A stretch of DNA of 64,000 bases from Theobroma cacao (lineage: Eukaryota; Streptophyta; Magnoliopsida; Malvales; Malvaceae), in contig NC_030856.1 of assembly GCF_000208745.1 (NCBI RefSeq), positions 540,354 through 604,353 on the forward strand, read 5' to 3'. Shown here piece after piece: positions 13,764-25,825 of the stretch; positions within the stretch are counted from its first letter, which is position 1, and every line of letters begins with the position of its first letter. Under the pieces are notes generated by a model. That model searched no databases. It was not told the DNA's origin and saw only the letters and a program-made list of their open reading frames with translations. The translations under genes were made by a program, and so were the position numbers.

Positions 13764-16374
13764 ATGGGGTGGTTAGATTCCCTATTAGGTACAGAGGGAA
13801 GAAAGTTTATGAAACGGAAAGACAGTGATGCAGGTGAAGCAGGTTTGTCTGAATCCTTAAAGCTACACTGTCATATTCATGTTTCATTCTTCATAGACAA
13901 GATGTTTTGGTTCATGATTTTGACTTGGCTGCATTATGATTATGTTTTTTTCTGCCTGTAAACATTGCCTGAGAGGTGGTTAACATTGATCTCCTTCATT
14001 TTATTCAATGTCTGCCATGGAAATGGGTATTTTTCTTTCCTTGATTTCTGCTATACCTTCTGCATTTTTGACTTCATTGATCATGTTCTTTCTGTCTTTT
14101 GTCATGAAACATTTTGGGGTGATTAAAAAATCCATGCAGCCGGCTGGAGACAAAAGGGATTTGCTTATATGCTTGTAATTAATTAACAATTACTTGATCT
14201 TGACCCTCCTCTGTGCCGCCTTCCCTACTTGGTCTCCTATTGGCTTCCATAGAAGTTTTCTCAGGTCCCTTTCTCCAAAAAACATGCCCATTTTCTCTGT
14301 TTTCCAAGTGATTTATCTTGTCATGAACTGCTACTCCAAAGTAATTATGCAGCCTCAGTTTTGATTGTTCGTTTCAGTGATTCATATCCTTATTACTGGT
14401 TCATCTTTTGGAATAAGGAATTATCTCCTGGTCACGGGGATTTAACCTTATGTGGTTCAGGAAAACAATGAATGTTTTACTTCTGCTAAATGGTCTGAAA
14501 GGTAGCCTTATCTGCTCCTACTAATTTGCCAGAAGAGTTGCTCTTATTCCTAGATCATGTTATTTTCCCATTTTGAGACCTGGATTAAGATCTTAATACA
14601 TTTTTGGGGCTCTGATCAATCAATCACCCAAGTCCTGAAAGGCTGAAGCATTTTCTCCATTCAAAATGTTCATTTGTTGAGTTCTCAATCTGCTAAATAT
14701 TCTCTCTTATCTTTAACTTGGGAAAATTCTATTTTTCCAGGTAGAGCACTGGAAGAGCTCAGAGGCTCCCTCTACAATGAGCTTAGAACTTCAGAAGGAG
14801 CCAAGCGCCAACAGCAACAATTTTGTGGACCTGTGGTTGCAATGTCCTTCAATTTCGTGGTTGCTGTTGGGATTATTCTCACAAACAAATTAGTTAGTTC
14901 CCCTATCTGGTTTTTTCATACATGTGCTGTCATGTTCATTTTAGAATATTAAGCAGTGTGCATAAGTTCTTGATGGAATGCCTAGCAGGCTGAAGAACCC
15001 TCTGCTGTTTTCGTTTTAGACTTTATAATACTTTGCAAGATGTTCAATAAGCGTCTTATACAAGTCAAATCTTGCTTTCAGGTGATGGGGAGAGTTGGAT
15101 TCAATTTCCCAATCTTCCTAACCTTAATACATTACTCCACAGCATGGATCTTACTAGCATTTTTCAAGGCATTGGCTTTGCTTCCAGTTTCCCCTCCCTC
15201 TAAAACCACTCCTTCTTCTTCCCTCTTCTCCTTGGGTGCTATAATGGCTTTTGCCTCAGGCCTCGCTAATACCAGCCTGAAGTATAACAGGTCTGCTAAC
15301 CCAGATTTGAATCAGCTTTCTGAAATACTAACTGTCATTACTCCTGTTTCCTCACCATTCAGCTCATGTGCAGTGTTGGTTTCTACCAAATGGCTAAAAT
15401 CGCAGTCACTCCTACCATTGTTCTTGCAGAATTCATTCTCTTCAGGAAAACCATTTCTTTCAAGAAGGTGAGTAGGCAATCCTCCAAGGACTCCCTTCAA
15501 TTCTTTCCAGTTATTTGTGAAGAATCTACTGAGTTCATGCTTCATTCCCTTCAATCATTTTTCAGGTCTTGGCTCTAGCAGTGGTCTCGGCAGGTGTAGC
15601 AGTAGCCACTGTAACAGATTTAGAGTTCAACCTTTTCGGTGCATGTATTGCCATTGCTTGGATAATCCCAAGCGCCATAAACAAAATCCTCTGGTCTAAC
15701 TTACAACAACAGGCCAACTGGACAGCACTTGCGTAGGTTACAAGTAACTGCCATGTTTTTTTCTTACTGTTACATTAAACAACAAAAATGATCCACTGAG
15801 AAAATTCCCCGAGTGGCAGGCTGATGTGGAAGACAACCCCGATCACAATTTTCTTCCTACTAGCCCTGATGCCATGGTTGGATCCACCAGGAGTGCTGTT
15901 GTTCGAATGGGATCTAAACAACTCAACTGCTGTTCTCATCTCAGCTCTACTCGGTTTCCTCCTACAATGGTCTGGTGCGCTGGCTTTAGGGTGAGTGCAG
16001 AACCAAGTTTCAGACACCATTCTTTTCTGTTTTTTATTTTTTTCTGCTGGTTTGAAGCAACTAATGGCAGGCTCCATGTTTTTTCTTGTAGAGCAACATC
16101 TGCAACCTCTCATGTCGTGTTGGGACAATTCAAAACCTGTGTGATACTTCTCGGAGGGTACCTGCTTTTGAATTCGGATCCAGGGCTTGTGAGCCTTTGT
16201 GGAGCTGTTTCTGCTCTCTGTGGAATGTCGGTTTACACATCACTGAACTTGAAAGAGTCGAATGACAGTTCAAGCAAGCAGCTTCCAATGCAGAATCCTC
16301 CACCAAGAGCCAATATCAGTGACAATGTCAGTGTCAGTGAAGACTCAACAGTAACAAATACTAATGTTGTGTAA
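13764..16374 (+). CDS. Nucleotide-sugar transporter (triose-phosphate/NST family, UDP-galactose-transporter-like)
   Basis: Golgi-type drug/metabolite transporter that would exchange a nucleotide sugar for UMP; the substrate is not shown by sequence. Seven exons: 13764-13842, 14741-14892, 15082-15290, 15374-15467, 15566-15732, 15820-15990 and 16092-16374, 384 residues. The start MGWLDSLLG...RKDSDAGEAGRALEELRGSLYNELRT is typical of the plant subgroup, as are VGFNFPIFLTLIHY, GFYQMAKIAVTPTIVLAEF, IIPSAINKILWSNLQQQANWTALALMWKTTPIT and SHVVLGQFKTC. About ten hydrophobic segments can be recognised. The exon 5 donor is GC|GTAGGT at 15732/15733; reading through it gives an apparent TAG that is spliced away. 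The C-terminal Ser-rich tail is variable in the family. Confidence 0.9.
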
Positions 16375-16790
16375 AAATGTAGATAAAAGGAGGAGGAGGA
16401 AGACAACACTACAAAGGAATGGGGGAAAGACTTCAAAACAGAAAAAAGGCAAAACAAGTCAGCAACATATTTCCCCACCAGACATCACCCTGATAAACCT
16501 GAGACGCCTTCAATATTTACACTCCAAAAGGCAGGCCAGAGTTTCACCCTCCCCAAAGTTCCTCCATGTGTTTCTACGTTGCATCCTTGCAAGATTATAA
16601 CAGTTCTGTAATTAGTGTTCCAAATTATCCGTGCATATTCAGTATTTAACAGTTATAAACCCATAGTGCACTGCAGTCCTCACCCAAAAACACCATCAGT
16701 TCAAAAGAGCCTGAAAACAGAGCTAATCAACACAAAAAGGAACCACAGCTGGCTAAAAAGAATCATAGCATATTCATCTTTACACTTTAA
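16375..16790 (+). repeat. Diverged copy of the GIP1 3' UTR plus a local repeat
   Basis: Bases 16395-16645 match 20340-20580, the end of the GIP1-like gene and its 3' flank, in the same orientation. Shared blocks include GGAATGGGGGAAAGA, GCAACATATTTCCCC and TTTACACTCCAAAA. Bases 16636-16775 (TATTCAGTATTTAACAGT to CAGCTGGCTAAAAAGAATCA) recur at 18731-18880. This is sequence of a neighbouring locus placed directly behind the sugar transporter stop codon, so it may now serve as that gene's 3' UTR. Substitutions and small indels show it is not recent. Confidence 0.75.
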
Positions 16791-17089
16791 TGTAAAGTGC
16801 CATATCAACACATGACACTATGTGAGGCTATACATTATATAGATAATAAAAAGTAAATCTAGAATTGATTTGTAGCTAGCTAAGATCGATATTAAGAATC
16901 ATGTTTAACTTCTCATCAACCAATTCTTTGAATATACATTAATAGAATGGCAATTACACAAGGCTGAGAAGACCCAAATTTACAAAGAACAACAGCTTTA
17001 CAAGAGAAAAGCATATATAGAATCTTGATAATTATAATAATAACAAAAAATAAATAAAAACAGAAACACTAAGACAAATAATCATGATT

Positions 17090-17160
17090 TGCTATGGGCC
17101 TTCTTTCCATGCATTAAACTTGGAATCTCAAAGGCTGCTTTCCATGCTTGGGGCCTTCTT
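17090..17160 (-). pseudogene. Small fragment of GIP1-like exon 5
   Basis: The stretch GGCCTTCTTTCC then GCATTAAACTTGGAATCTCAAAGGCTGC matches 23538-23585 in exon 5 of the GIP1-like gene (GGCCTTCTTTCC, then GCATTGAGCTTGGAACCTC), same orientation. The match is about 55 bp and is followed directly by CCDC22-derived sequence. The GGCCTTCTTT motif occurs twice (17098 and 17153). Too short to code. Confidence 0.55.
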
Positions 17161-17224
17161 TTTTTAGGGATGCATGAGAATTGTCTCAGAACCTGTTACA
17201 TTTTATTTCTAGTGTCAAGAAGTA

Positions 17225-17835
17225 GGTTCAATTGTCTCAAAGTTGTTGCTCCAGGTACTCATTTTCCTTCACAATGGCATCAAGATCAGCTTGTAGGTAG
17301 CTTGTCTACATTTAAGCTTCAGGAAGCCATGCCTGCTAGTTTCTTTTCATGGTCAGCCATTTCTGTTCGGATTCTATCAGTCGCGAGAATTTTCTCAGAG
17401 ATTTGCTCAAAGCTCTCATGTATGCTAGTGAGCAGCCCGTCGCCTGACAGGGTCTTTCTTTACTTCCCTGCATATAAACATCAACTTTTTAAGGAAAAAG
17501 CAGCATATAATTTCACTTTCATTAACTACATCACCTCCGGGGAGGCTGCAATGATGGGAAAGGAGGGTAAGATAAGAGCTGCTATAGCAGTCAGTTCATA
17601 GTACCTGAAGGCGTTCCTGAATGGAATTGCTTTCTAACTGAAGCTCCCTAGTTCCTCTTAAGATGCGTTCTATGTCAGCATCTAGTTCGCCACTGTTCTT
17701 TGTGCTCTCCTTTATCCACTCAGTGTAGGATCTCCTAGATGCCACTTTGGGCTGCAGAACAATAAGAATAGCAACAACCAGAATCAAAAGAAAAGAAAGA
17801 AGATGCAGTAAGGTTAAACAACATAGTTTCTCCAC
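17225..17835 (-). pseudogene. CCDC22-like gene fragment, inverted and rearranged
   Basis: On the minus strand this holds, in order, a piece of CCDC22 intron 1 (about 17755-17835, matching 9835-9900), exon 5 (about 17605-17755, with ASRRSYTEWIKESTKNSGELDADIERILRGTRELQLESNS), a shortened intron 5 and exon 6 (about 17225-17460). Exons 2-4 are absent, so intron 1 is joined straight to exon 5. Compared with 9.2-12.1 kb it is inverted and has several substitutions and indels, including a stop just before the conserved SLNVDK region. It preserves TTA where the live gene has TAA, and a tail with Gln-Gln-Leu before TGA. Not expected to be translated. Confidence 0.85.
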
Positions 17836-18705
17836 AACCATGGGCTGTAAGCCATAGTAGTGTGCAGATTCCCAAGACAGCCAACCAACCAAGCCTAACG
17901 GATTTACAACCAAAACAACACAGTATAGCAAAATAAAAAATTACTTCCAACAGTAACTTGGAAAAATAACTTGGTAACTAAAGTGAAAACACTGGTAAAC
18001 AACTTTAAACATAAAACGACTTGATCATCTCCTCAAAACGACATTACTGCTCCTCCTTCTTCAACCAGCAATTTCTGCTACCTCCAGTCTTTTAACTTTG
18101 CTTGACAGTAAGATGAAACCATTTTTTCAACAATGGCCTACTGCGAATGCAAGCTGCCAAAAGTTTGTGTAACAAATTTTTTTTCTCTGTGTCAGTAAAT
18201 GAAACTCCATGGATGGAAGCTAAAGCAGACCAGTGAAAATTGGAGGGAGGATGCAACTCTATATAGGCAGATTCTAACCTTTTTTTTTTCTAAAGTTTCA
18301 ATTATGAAATAGAAATTAAGCAAATTTATTCTAAAAAGAAAAAAAATTGAATGAAAATGGCCCATGCCAAAACCAATTCTCTTTGCAAGTACTTCATCAT
18401 GTGTGCTTCTTTTGATGGCTCAGTGAGTTGGGAAAACAGACAAAATCCTTACACTGATGGCTCAGCAAAGGAGGCTGGGGCTATTCATTGTTGCATGTGC
18501 AACAGTCAATCAAGAATCTCGTTTGGTCCTACTTCTTCCCTCTATAGCTTGCTTTTGCTTTTCATAAGATGGGAAAAAGGCAGGTAGTGGTGCCACTCCT
18601 GTCATGGTGACCACATAACCTATAACACAGATACTTGGTCGTCAACACTATTCTCACATCTCCATTACATTACCTTTTAGAGCTACTACTGGCTGGCATG
18701 CATAT

Positions 18706-19140
18706 CTCGCTCCATGTGTTTCTACGTTGCATATTCAGTATTTAACAGTACAATCATAAACCCGTCCTGCAGTGCAGTGTTTCACCAAAAAAACCATTGA
18801 GTTCAGAGGAGCCTGGAAAACAGAGCTTATCAACACAAGTAACTAAGCACAGCTGGCTAAAAAGAATCAACAAAGCATATTCAGTACTACCACGTGGGTA
18901 CCTGCTGCCTCATCAATTATACCATCAACTCACCCCGCAATCCTGCATACATAGAGCTGCATCCCGACTGCTCTGGTTCAGTAATTAGTGGCAATATTTA
19001 CCTGGGGAGCCCACTGGGGTTTAAATATGGATGCATACAAAACTTAAGGTGAAAGGTAGTGGGGATGAGGAAAGTAATTAAGGGGAATTAATGGCTGCCT
19101 GAAAAAGATGAACTGCTTGTGTGGCTGCAGCAACATGTTA
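18706..19140 (+). pseudogene. Second GIP1-derived fragment (3' UTR repeat plus part of exon 8)
   Basis: Bases 18711-18880 repeat the block also seen at 16561-16775 (CTCCATGTGTTTCTACGTTG, TATTCAGTATTTAACAGT). Bases 19004-19137 match 21312-21445 inside exon 8 of the GIP1-like gene: GGGAGCCCACTGGGGTTTAA, GGTAGTGGGGAT, AAAGTAATTA and GCTGCAGCAACA. Small insertions and deletions break the reading frame. Orientation equals that of the parent sequence. It looks like the wreck of a partial GIP1 duplicate. Confidence 0.75.
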
Positions 19141-20544
19141 TTTACGCCTAAATAACTTATGTATTTTGTTTAGGCCTAAACAAATTATGAAATAATAACA
19201 CTTATACAACAGCATAACATGTTATCTAGGCCTGGTTGGTGTGTCTGTTGTGGAATGCTGACTCCTGAGAATGAAATTCTTTAAAAAGCATCTTTCTACA
19301 GGGGTAGATGCTTATTCTGATAGGTTTTGTATTGGTCTGGGTACAGATGTCAACAAGAGTCTGTGATTATGAGGCTGATGCCTGGTTTTTTGGTTCTTTG
19401 ATGCCTTGATTCCTGGTTGTTATGTCTGATGACCATAACAATCTAAAACCAAGTGCTCTCTCTTTTGTACTTTTGACAGAAGTTTTCAACTTTTTTTCCC
19501 CACACATGAATGTTTTCTAATTGATTATTTGTTTAACTCAGTGCTTTGTTTATTCAATTTCACTGGAAAGAATTGAGTTGCTTGCTTCATTTGTATCATG
19601 GGGTAATAAAGCCTTGGGAAGTAGGTTCAGTCAATCAAGACCTTTTTGTCTTTGGATAAATGAGCAATTTAATTATCCATTCAAACCAATCCAATAATTT
19701 AATTAATTGTAATTGTTACGAAATCTCTAATTGGATAAATAAGAAAAATATTTGAATTTATAAACATAAATATTATACATCTTAATAAATTAATAAGCTT
19801 TAAGTATCTTAAACAAGTCCAGACCCTTGATCACTTATCTCAATTTATCCCATAAATATTCAAAAAACACTTCTTAATGGACTTAATAAACAAACCAAAG
19901 TTGAATCTTTTTTTTTTTTTTGAAAGTTAAAGATGAACCATTTAATGCAAACTGTATTCACTTTCACCTCCATTTCTTCTCTGTCCATTTTGCTAGAGAC
20001 AAACATAGATGTAGCAAAGAAAATTTGATTTCAACCATTTCATGCAGGAAACTGATGATGATGATGATGATGGAATAAAAGCACAAAACATGACAACACC
20101 TAGGTAGCTTTTTCATTAAATATGGCCATCAGTCAATCAAAGAAACTAGAAGCACCTTCTCATATACCAATTACAGCTTGTATCATCTTTCCTCCCTATT
20201 CAAAATTTAATATACAGGTGAGACATTAGAAAGGAAAAATTGTGGCAAAATCCCACCTAATCTATTGACCTCTTCAATTCCTATAGAGTATCTTATGAGA
20301 ATAATAAGTTCCAATAGAAATAGCAAAAAGTTTGCTACCCAGGACAACACTAAAAGGAATGGGGGAAAGATAGCAAAAAAGAAAACGGGCAAAACAAGTC
20401 GGCAACATATTTCCCCAACAGACATGACCCTAATAAATCTGAGATGCCTTTAATATTTACACTCCAAAAAGCAGGCAAGAGTTTCACCCTCCCGAAAGTT
20501 CCTCCCTGAGTTTCTATGTTGCATCCTCGCAAGATTTTAACAGT
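19141..20544. other. Intergenic spacer and GIP1-like 3' UTR
   Basis: No gene is supported. The region is AT-rich with a short imperfect palindromic pair around TTTAGGCCTAAA (19145-19185), a poly-T run at 19910-19922 and a GAT microsatellite at 20055-20070. The last 250 bases are the GIP1-like 3' UTR, copied also at 16.4 kb. Confidence 0.5.
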
Positions 20545-23500
20545 TCAATAATTAGTATTCCAATTTATCTGTGCATGTTGAGGCTGCTGGTAAGCACCAG
20601 TTGGGGGACCCACAGTTTCGACAGCTGCAGCCATGGCTTGAGACTGCTGTAGCAGGGTATTAACATTGGAAGGAGCAGCCATTGTTTGTGGTGACTGATA
20701 AAGTCCAGCAAAGGCCCCATGACCAGCCTGCGCTGGAGAGAAAGGAACCTGTTGGCCATGAAGAGAGAGGTTGTACAAAGAATTAACCTGCAAGTTGGAT
20801 AAATCTTGCCCTGGTGCAGGCATCCAGAGAGCTGAACCTTCGTTCTGCCAAAAAAAAAACCCCAAAACATAGTGTTAATATTAACTTGGTAGTTGCTAAT
20901 AGAAATACTGTGGAAAACATAATAAAATACTATTCGCATTTAAGCTAAAAGAAGAACCCCATAACTATGATCATTATACATCACAGTAAAACACTTTTAA
21001 TAGAAAATGGTTAAGAAAAGTGTATAAGGAAACGAAAGCAAAACCAACCAGTGGTCCTGTTGTGTATATATGATTTTCCTTCAACTGCAACACTGCAAGA
21101 TCCTCCTTACTGCCAGAGCTTCCAGAGGTCGCTGATGGGACAGATATATTGAAACCAAGAGGTGGAGAAGTCAATGGACCGTAGCCAGATGGGATTGTGA
21201 GGTGAGCAGGATTTCCTGCATTAGTTCCAGGCTTGAACTGCGGAAGAGGGAATTTGACCCCAGGTGCAGCTGCCCCAGGTGGCATGTATACATTGCCAGT
21301 TGAAGGCTGCTGGGGGAGCCCACTGGGGTTTAAATATTGTTGCATCGGATGCATATAAAAAGGTGGAAGATAGTGGGGATAAGGAAAGTAATTAGGGGGA
21401 AATGGCTGCCTGAAAAGGTGAACTGCTTGTGGGGCTGCAGCAACAGAGCTCTGAACAGGTGGTGTTGAACTGCCAGATGGAGCTGGAGAATTCCCACTCT
21501 ACAAATTGGACAAATTAAGTTTAAGAAGCACATAATTATAATAGCATAAAGCATAGGCCAACATTTGATGTTAATATGACAAAACAAAAGAATACAAGTT
21601 AATTTTCTGAAGTTCACAGGGATGTATGATAACTTTTTCTCGTCCTATTCCACTCTACTTAAGCACTATAAACTATAAAATGATTTCAGTAATTGCGTAT
21701 ATAAACTATAAAAGACAGTAAGGGCTGAAGAAAATACAAAAAAAGGAAATGCCAAGTACTAGAACTATTTTTTGAAAGCACACTATAAGCCACCTGAGAA
21801 GATGCAAAGGATTTTTAATATGTATGAATCATGGTGGGGTACCATAACCAATTAAATCAATAAAAATATGACAGTTGCGACAAAGAAGCAAGTGCTTACA
21901 GCAAAGTTTATAAGGCGAGAAGCATCAGGTGCCCGAGCGTCAGGTCCATCAAACTGTGCAAGGTGGCTTGCTGATGCTGGAATGAAACCAAACCCATAGC
22001 TTGGGACATTTGGAATGACACTCTGATTAACTTCTGGGTGCAAATGCATTTCTTGATTTGAATGGTTGCCTTTCACGTCTGCATCAGATGAAATATTGCC
22101 ATCTGATTCTGGCACTTTCTCAAACTCAGAAGGAGATTGTGGTCGATCAGAATTATCCCCTTCCACAGCTGATAATATGCCTTGGCTACTGCATAAATCA
22201 TAAAGGCCGAATAAGATCTAAAATAGTAAGAAACAAAATAGATTACTAAGAACACTACATAAAGATCCCAAATACTCTAGCAGTATATATCAATAGCAAA
22301 TTAGCTGCATTTATAACTAAGGACATTCATCCAAACGTGCTTTTCCTCAGTAATCCCACCAGAAGGTACAACAGATTAATTATTTCTTGTTTGATTCTTC
22401 AAAAAAGGTTGGATGACAAAACACTAGGGCTCCATTACCAGTCACCCCATGGCTCATCTAATAGCTTTAATAAGTTACAAAAGAAATTAAAACTAACACA
22501 CCAGCAACACCTCAAAACTAAATGTTAAGATGGAAAAAAATGATTTCTGGAATCATTAGATACTTTCCAGCAGAAGACAAGTAATACATCAGACAAAATA
22601 TAAATTTGGATAAAAGTCAAAACTATAACGTCCACCAACCTGGAAGATGGCTCTCCAGCAGTTTCATCACTACCATGAGAAGTTTCAACAGGGCATGCAG
22701 AGTTAATCTCCACACTAGTGCTGTTATCATGTTTTGTTCCTTGTCCAAAACTAGCATCAAAACTTCCAAAAGTTAAGCCATTTTTTAATGCTTCAGAGAC
22801 TTGGAAGTGGGTGGGAAAAGTAACATGTTGACCATTGGGAACATTTGAATCAGGAAGTAATTGAGAATTGTCTTCAACGGTGACAGCTGCAACCTCAGAT
22901 GTGACCACTGTTTCAGGAACAAGTACCAAGTGAAATCTCCAATAAAATGTAAAACCACCAAAAAGTTCAGAAAGACAACCTTAAAGTATAAGATTTTTTA
23001 CATCAATATCTAGGTAAAGGATGCTTCAAAAGCAGATAATATTAGAGAACAATAAATGAATAAATTACCAACACTTATGCTTAGAATAAGAACTTAGTTA
23101 TTATTGTTCAAAAAGAAGCAAAAACATTAGAAAAAATAAGGCAGTCTAAAGTGCAACAAATGGGTGCAAAACCTAGAAACAGCTTGCAATGCAAAGAAGA
23201 TTAAAAAAAGTTAAGCAAGATTTCCAAAGAATTTTTTATCCTTTCTCCCATAATACGAAGAAGGACAACAAACCCATGCACCACAACTACTATACCTACC
23301 AACTGCCAAAGTGAAGGGACTAAAAACAGAGGCCTCCCACACAAGAATTTGCATTTCAAAATAGAATATTGTACATCAAAAGGAGGTAAAAAAAAGAGAC
23401 AAAAAAATACACAGCAATCACATAAAATGCTACATTTTATGGTATCCCAAATCATAAAAAAGAGGTAATACCTTGCAGTAAGGAGGGCTCTATGGTCTTG

Positions 23501-25825
23501 GGCTGCTGAACCTGTTCAGCAACCTTTGATTTGCTCAGGGCCTTCTTTCCAGGCATTGAGCTTGGAACCTCAGAGGCTGCTTTCTCAGTCTTAGATACAT
23601 TAATATCATGGGAAACATGTTTGTTTCCTTGAGTATGGTTTACTTCAGCAGCTTCCTGTGGGTTTCCAATTTCACGTTTTATTGTACTCACAGCACCAGC
23701 ATGACGGGACACGGTTGGTGCCAACACAGGATCTGCAGCAGATGAACAGACACCAGACACGGATGTTGAAGTGGCAGAAGTTGATGAGGGATTAGAATTT
23801 GATGTGGACTTCTCTTGATCTTTGATCAGAGAGCCAAAGGACTGAGCAGGAATGGGGGCAGGAGGTTCGGAGACAGCTGGTTGCACTGAAACAGTCACTA
23901 GCTTGTTTGCAAAAAAGCCATCTTTAGTTTCATTACTAGCACCACCTGCAGACAATTGGGATCCACGTTCATCACTGGAGCTCCCATTTGGTAAAGTTGT
24001 AGTGCCATTTGGTATAGCAGTAGATGTTCTGCAATAGAACGAAACAAAATTTAGGCTAAGATGTAACAGCATTCTCTAGAGGTAACCAATTAAGTCAGAT
24101 TGAGATACAAAAAGTAATATCCTTATGCATATTTACTTTGTCGTCTGAGGTGCTGCATTACTTTTCGCTTTCTGAGAAACTGACAAAGGCATAGAACCCC
24201 TATCTGAGGTATGATTAACCCCATTCTCCCTTCGAGCGGATGCATTCCTTCCACCTCCAGCATCTTAAAGAACAACGCTTGTTAGATGAGCAACTTACAG
24301 ATAAACAAGTTAAATTCATATATTGCCGCATACATATGAAAAGGAAGAAAAAAAAACCTCAGAACTTTACCAGCTGATGTATAATATTTCCCCCGACTGC
24401 CCCGGCCCCCTCGTCCCTGTGTACCAGCTGTCTGCATCATATTAGCTGTCTGCATCAAAGAAGAATTGAGTTATAATTCACAATTCACTAAGCTAACTAA
24501 AGCAAAACTCAATGAAAAAAAATCCTTCAAAACCAAATTTGAGTAAGCAATACTCTTAACACATTACATCAGTTCAGTATATTTTTTTCTCCTTATTGTG
24601 ACACTGGCATAGTTGCTACCAAGCAAACACCAAACAGAATAAAGTATTATAGAACCAATAGTATCATTGAAAACCAAAATCATAACTGCAGTGGAAAACT
24701 TGTCTATAATTGGTAATCGCAAAGAATAGAAGATCAAAATGAAGAAAAATTCTATTTTCACCAGTTGGAAAGGAAAAGAACACTTGCCTCCTTTTTCCTA
24801 ACGCGTTTTCTTTTCACCTCATGAAATGTATCTGCAAACCAAACAAATTAACAGCCATACTGTCAATAAGTAAATTGCGATATACATTAAGCAAAAACAC
24901 AGTATGCACTTAACACAATCAGAAAATCCCTTAAAAAAGAAGCTTCATTCCACACATTTGCATGCATTTACCTTAAAGGCAGTGGTTTTTGCCTAAAAGA
25001 ATCTTTTATCTATCATAGACCACCATAGCTAGGATGAAACGTTGAAACTTTAACTCTTAGAATATAGAATTGTTACTTTAAAAAAGATTATCAGATTATG
25101 CGGGTGAAAATTACTAGTAGTTATTAAAACCTCTAATCAAACGGACAAAGATTGGAAAAAAATTGGCAGAGTGCTACACAGGATAAATAAAGCTAAGCAC
25201 ACACATTATTAAATATCTTGAATTTCTTTAATCTACTCCCTTTTCCCAGCAACCAAGAAACATCCAAACAGTGCAAACACTTTCCATTAGCAAAACAACC
25301 AAAATCAAGCCAAGCCCACCTCTCAAAATCCCAACTTTCTTCACTCTTCCAACACAAAGCACGAAACCAACAAACCAAACAATGCCCAATCCACTTTCCA
25401 TTAGCAAAAGAACATGAGAAAGCAGCAAAACCCCACCCCTCAAAAATCCCAACTTTCTTCACTTCTTCAACACCAAACCCACACAGGAACAATAGATCAT
25501 AAACCCACCAAACCCTCAGAAACCATAAAACCCTAAAAAAGAAGCAAGAAAAACCCTTAAAAACACAGCTAAGAAAACAAAAAGTACCCAAGAAACCAAA
25601 AACATCAAAGTCTTGATTATTACCCAGATAAAGAAGCTTTTGGGCACTTTCATTAGGATCCATAGAGCACTCTTTGAGCACTGCATAGATTTCTTCATCG
25701 CTGTGTTGCTTCCCTGTGATCTCCCTTATGCTTTGGATCGTTTTCTTTGCATTGTCTGGGATCGAAACCCCTGACCCCTCACCTCCACGTCCACCACCGC
25801 CGCCGCCGCCACCTTTGCTGCTCAT
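20545..25825 (-). CDS. GIP1: GBF-interacting protein 1-like (DUF1296)
   Basis: Plant nuclear protein related to GIP1, which binds G-box bZIP factors and enhances their DNA binding. Nine exons (minus): 25624-25825, 24788-24831, 24371-24449, 24137-24263, 23472-24028, 22640-22907, 21900-22188, 21049-21498 and 20545-20844, 771 residues. After a poly-Gly start, residues 20-70 form the DUF1296 (CUE/UBA-like) domain: IPDNAKKTIQSIREITGKQ, AVLKECSMDPNESAQKLLYL. Next come the basic stretch DTFHEVKRKRVRKKE, an RGG-like run (GRGGRGSRGKYY), a long Ser/Pro/Gln-rich low-complexity region and the conserved end AQINWNTNY. The intron after exon 2 begins GCAAGT (24787-24782), a GC-AG intron. The next acceptor region has a duplicated GATGCAGACAGCT that could give an 18-nt alternative splice. 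Confidence 0.9.

Noticed and set aside
15721..15740. In-frame TAG in the sugar transporter as a nonsense mutation
   Set aside because: The donor GC|GTAGGT lies two bases earlier and the next exon restores LALMWKTTP, so the TAG is intronic.
17596..17931. Minus-strand ORF with ASRRSYTEWIKES as an independent gene
   Set aside because: It is exon 5 of CCDC22 joined to intron 1 sequence of the same gene, so a duplicated fragment rather than a gene.
19141..19190. TTTAGGCCTAAA-type inverted pair as a transposon end
   Set aside because: The pair is short, without target duplication or a partner at a sensible distance.
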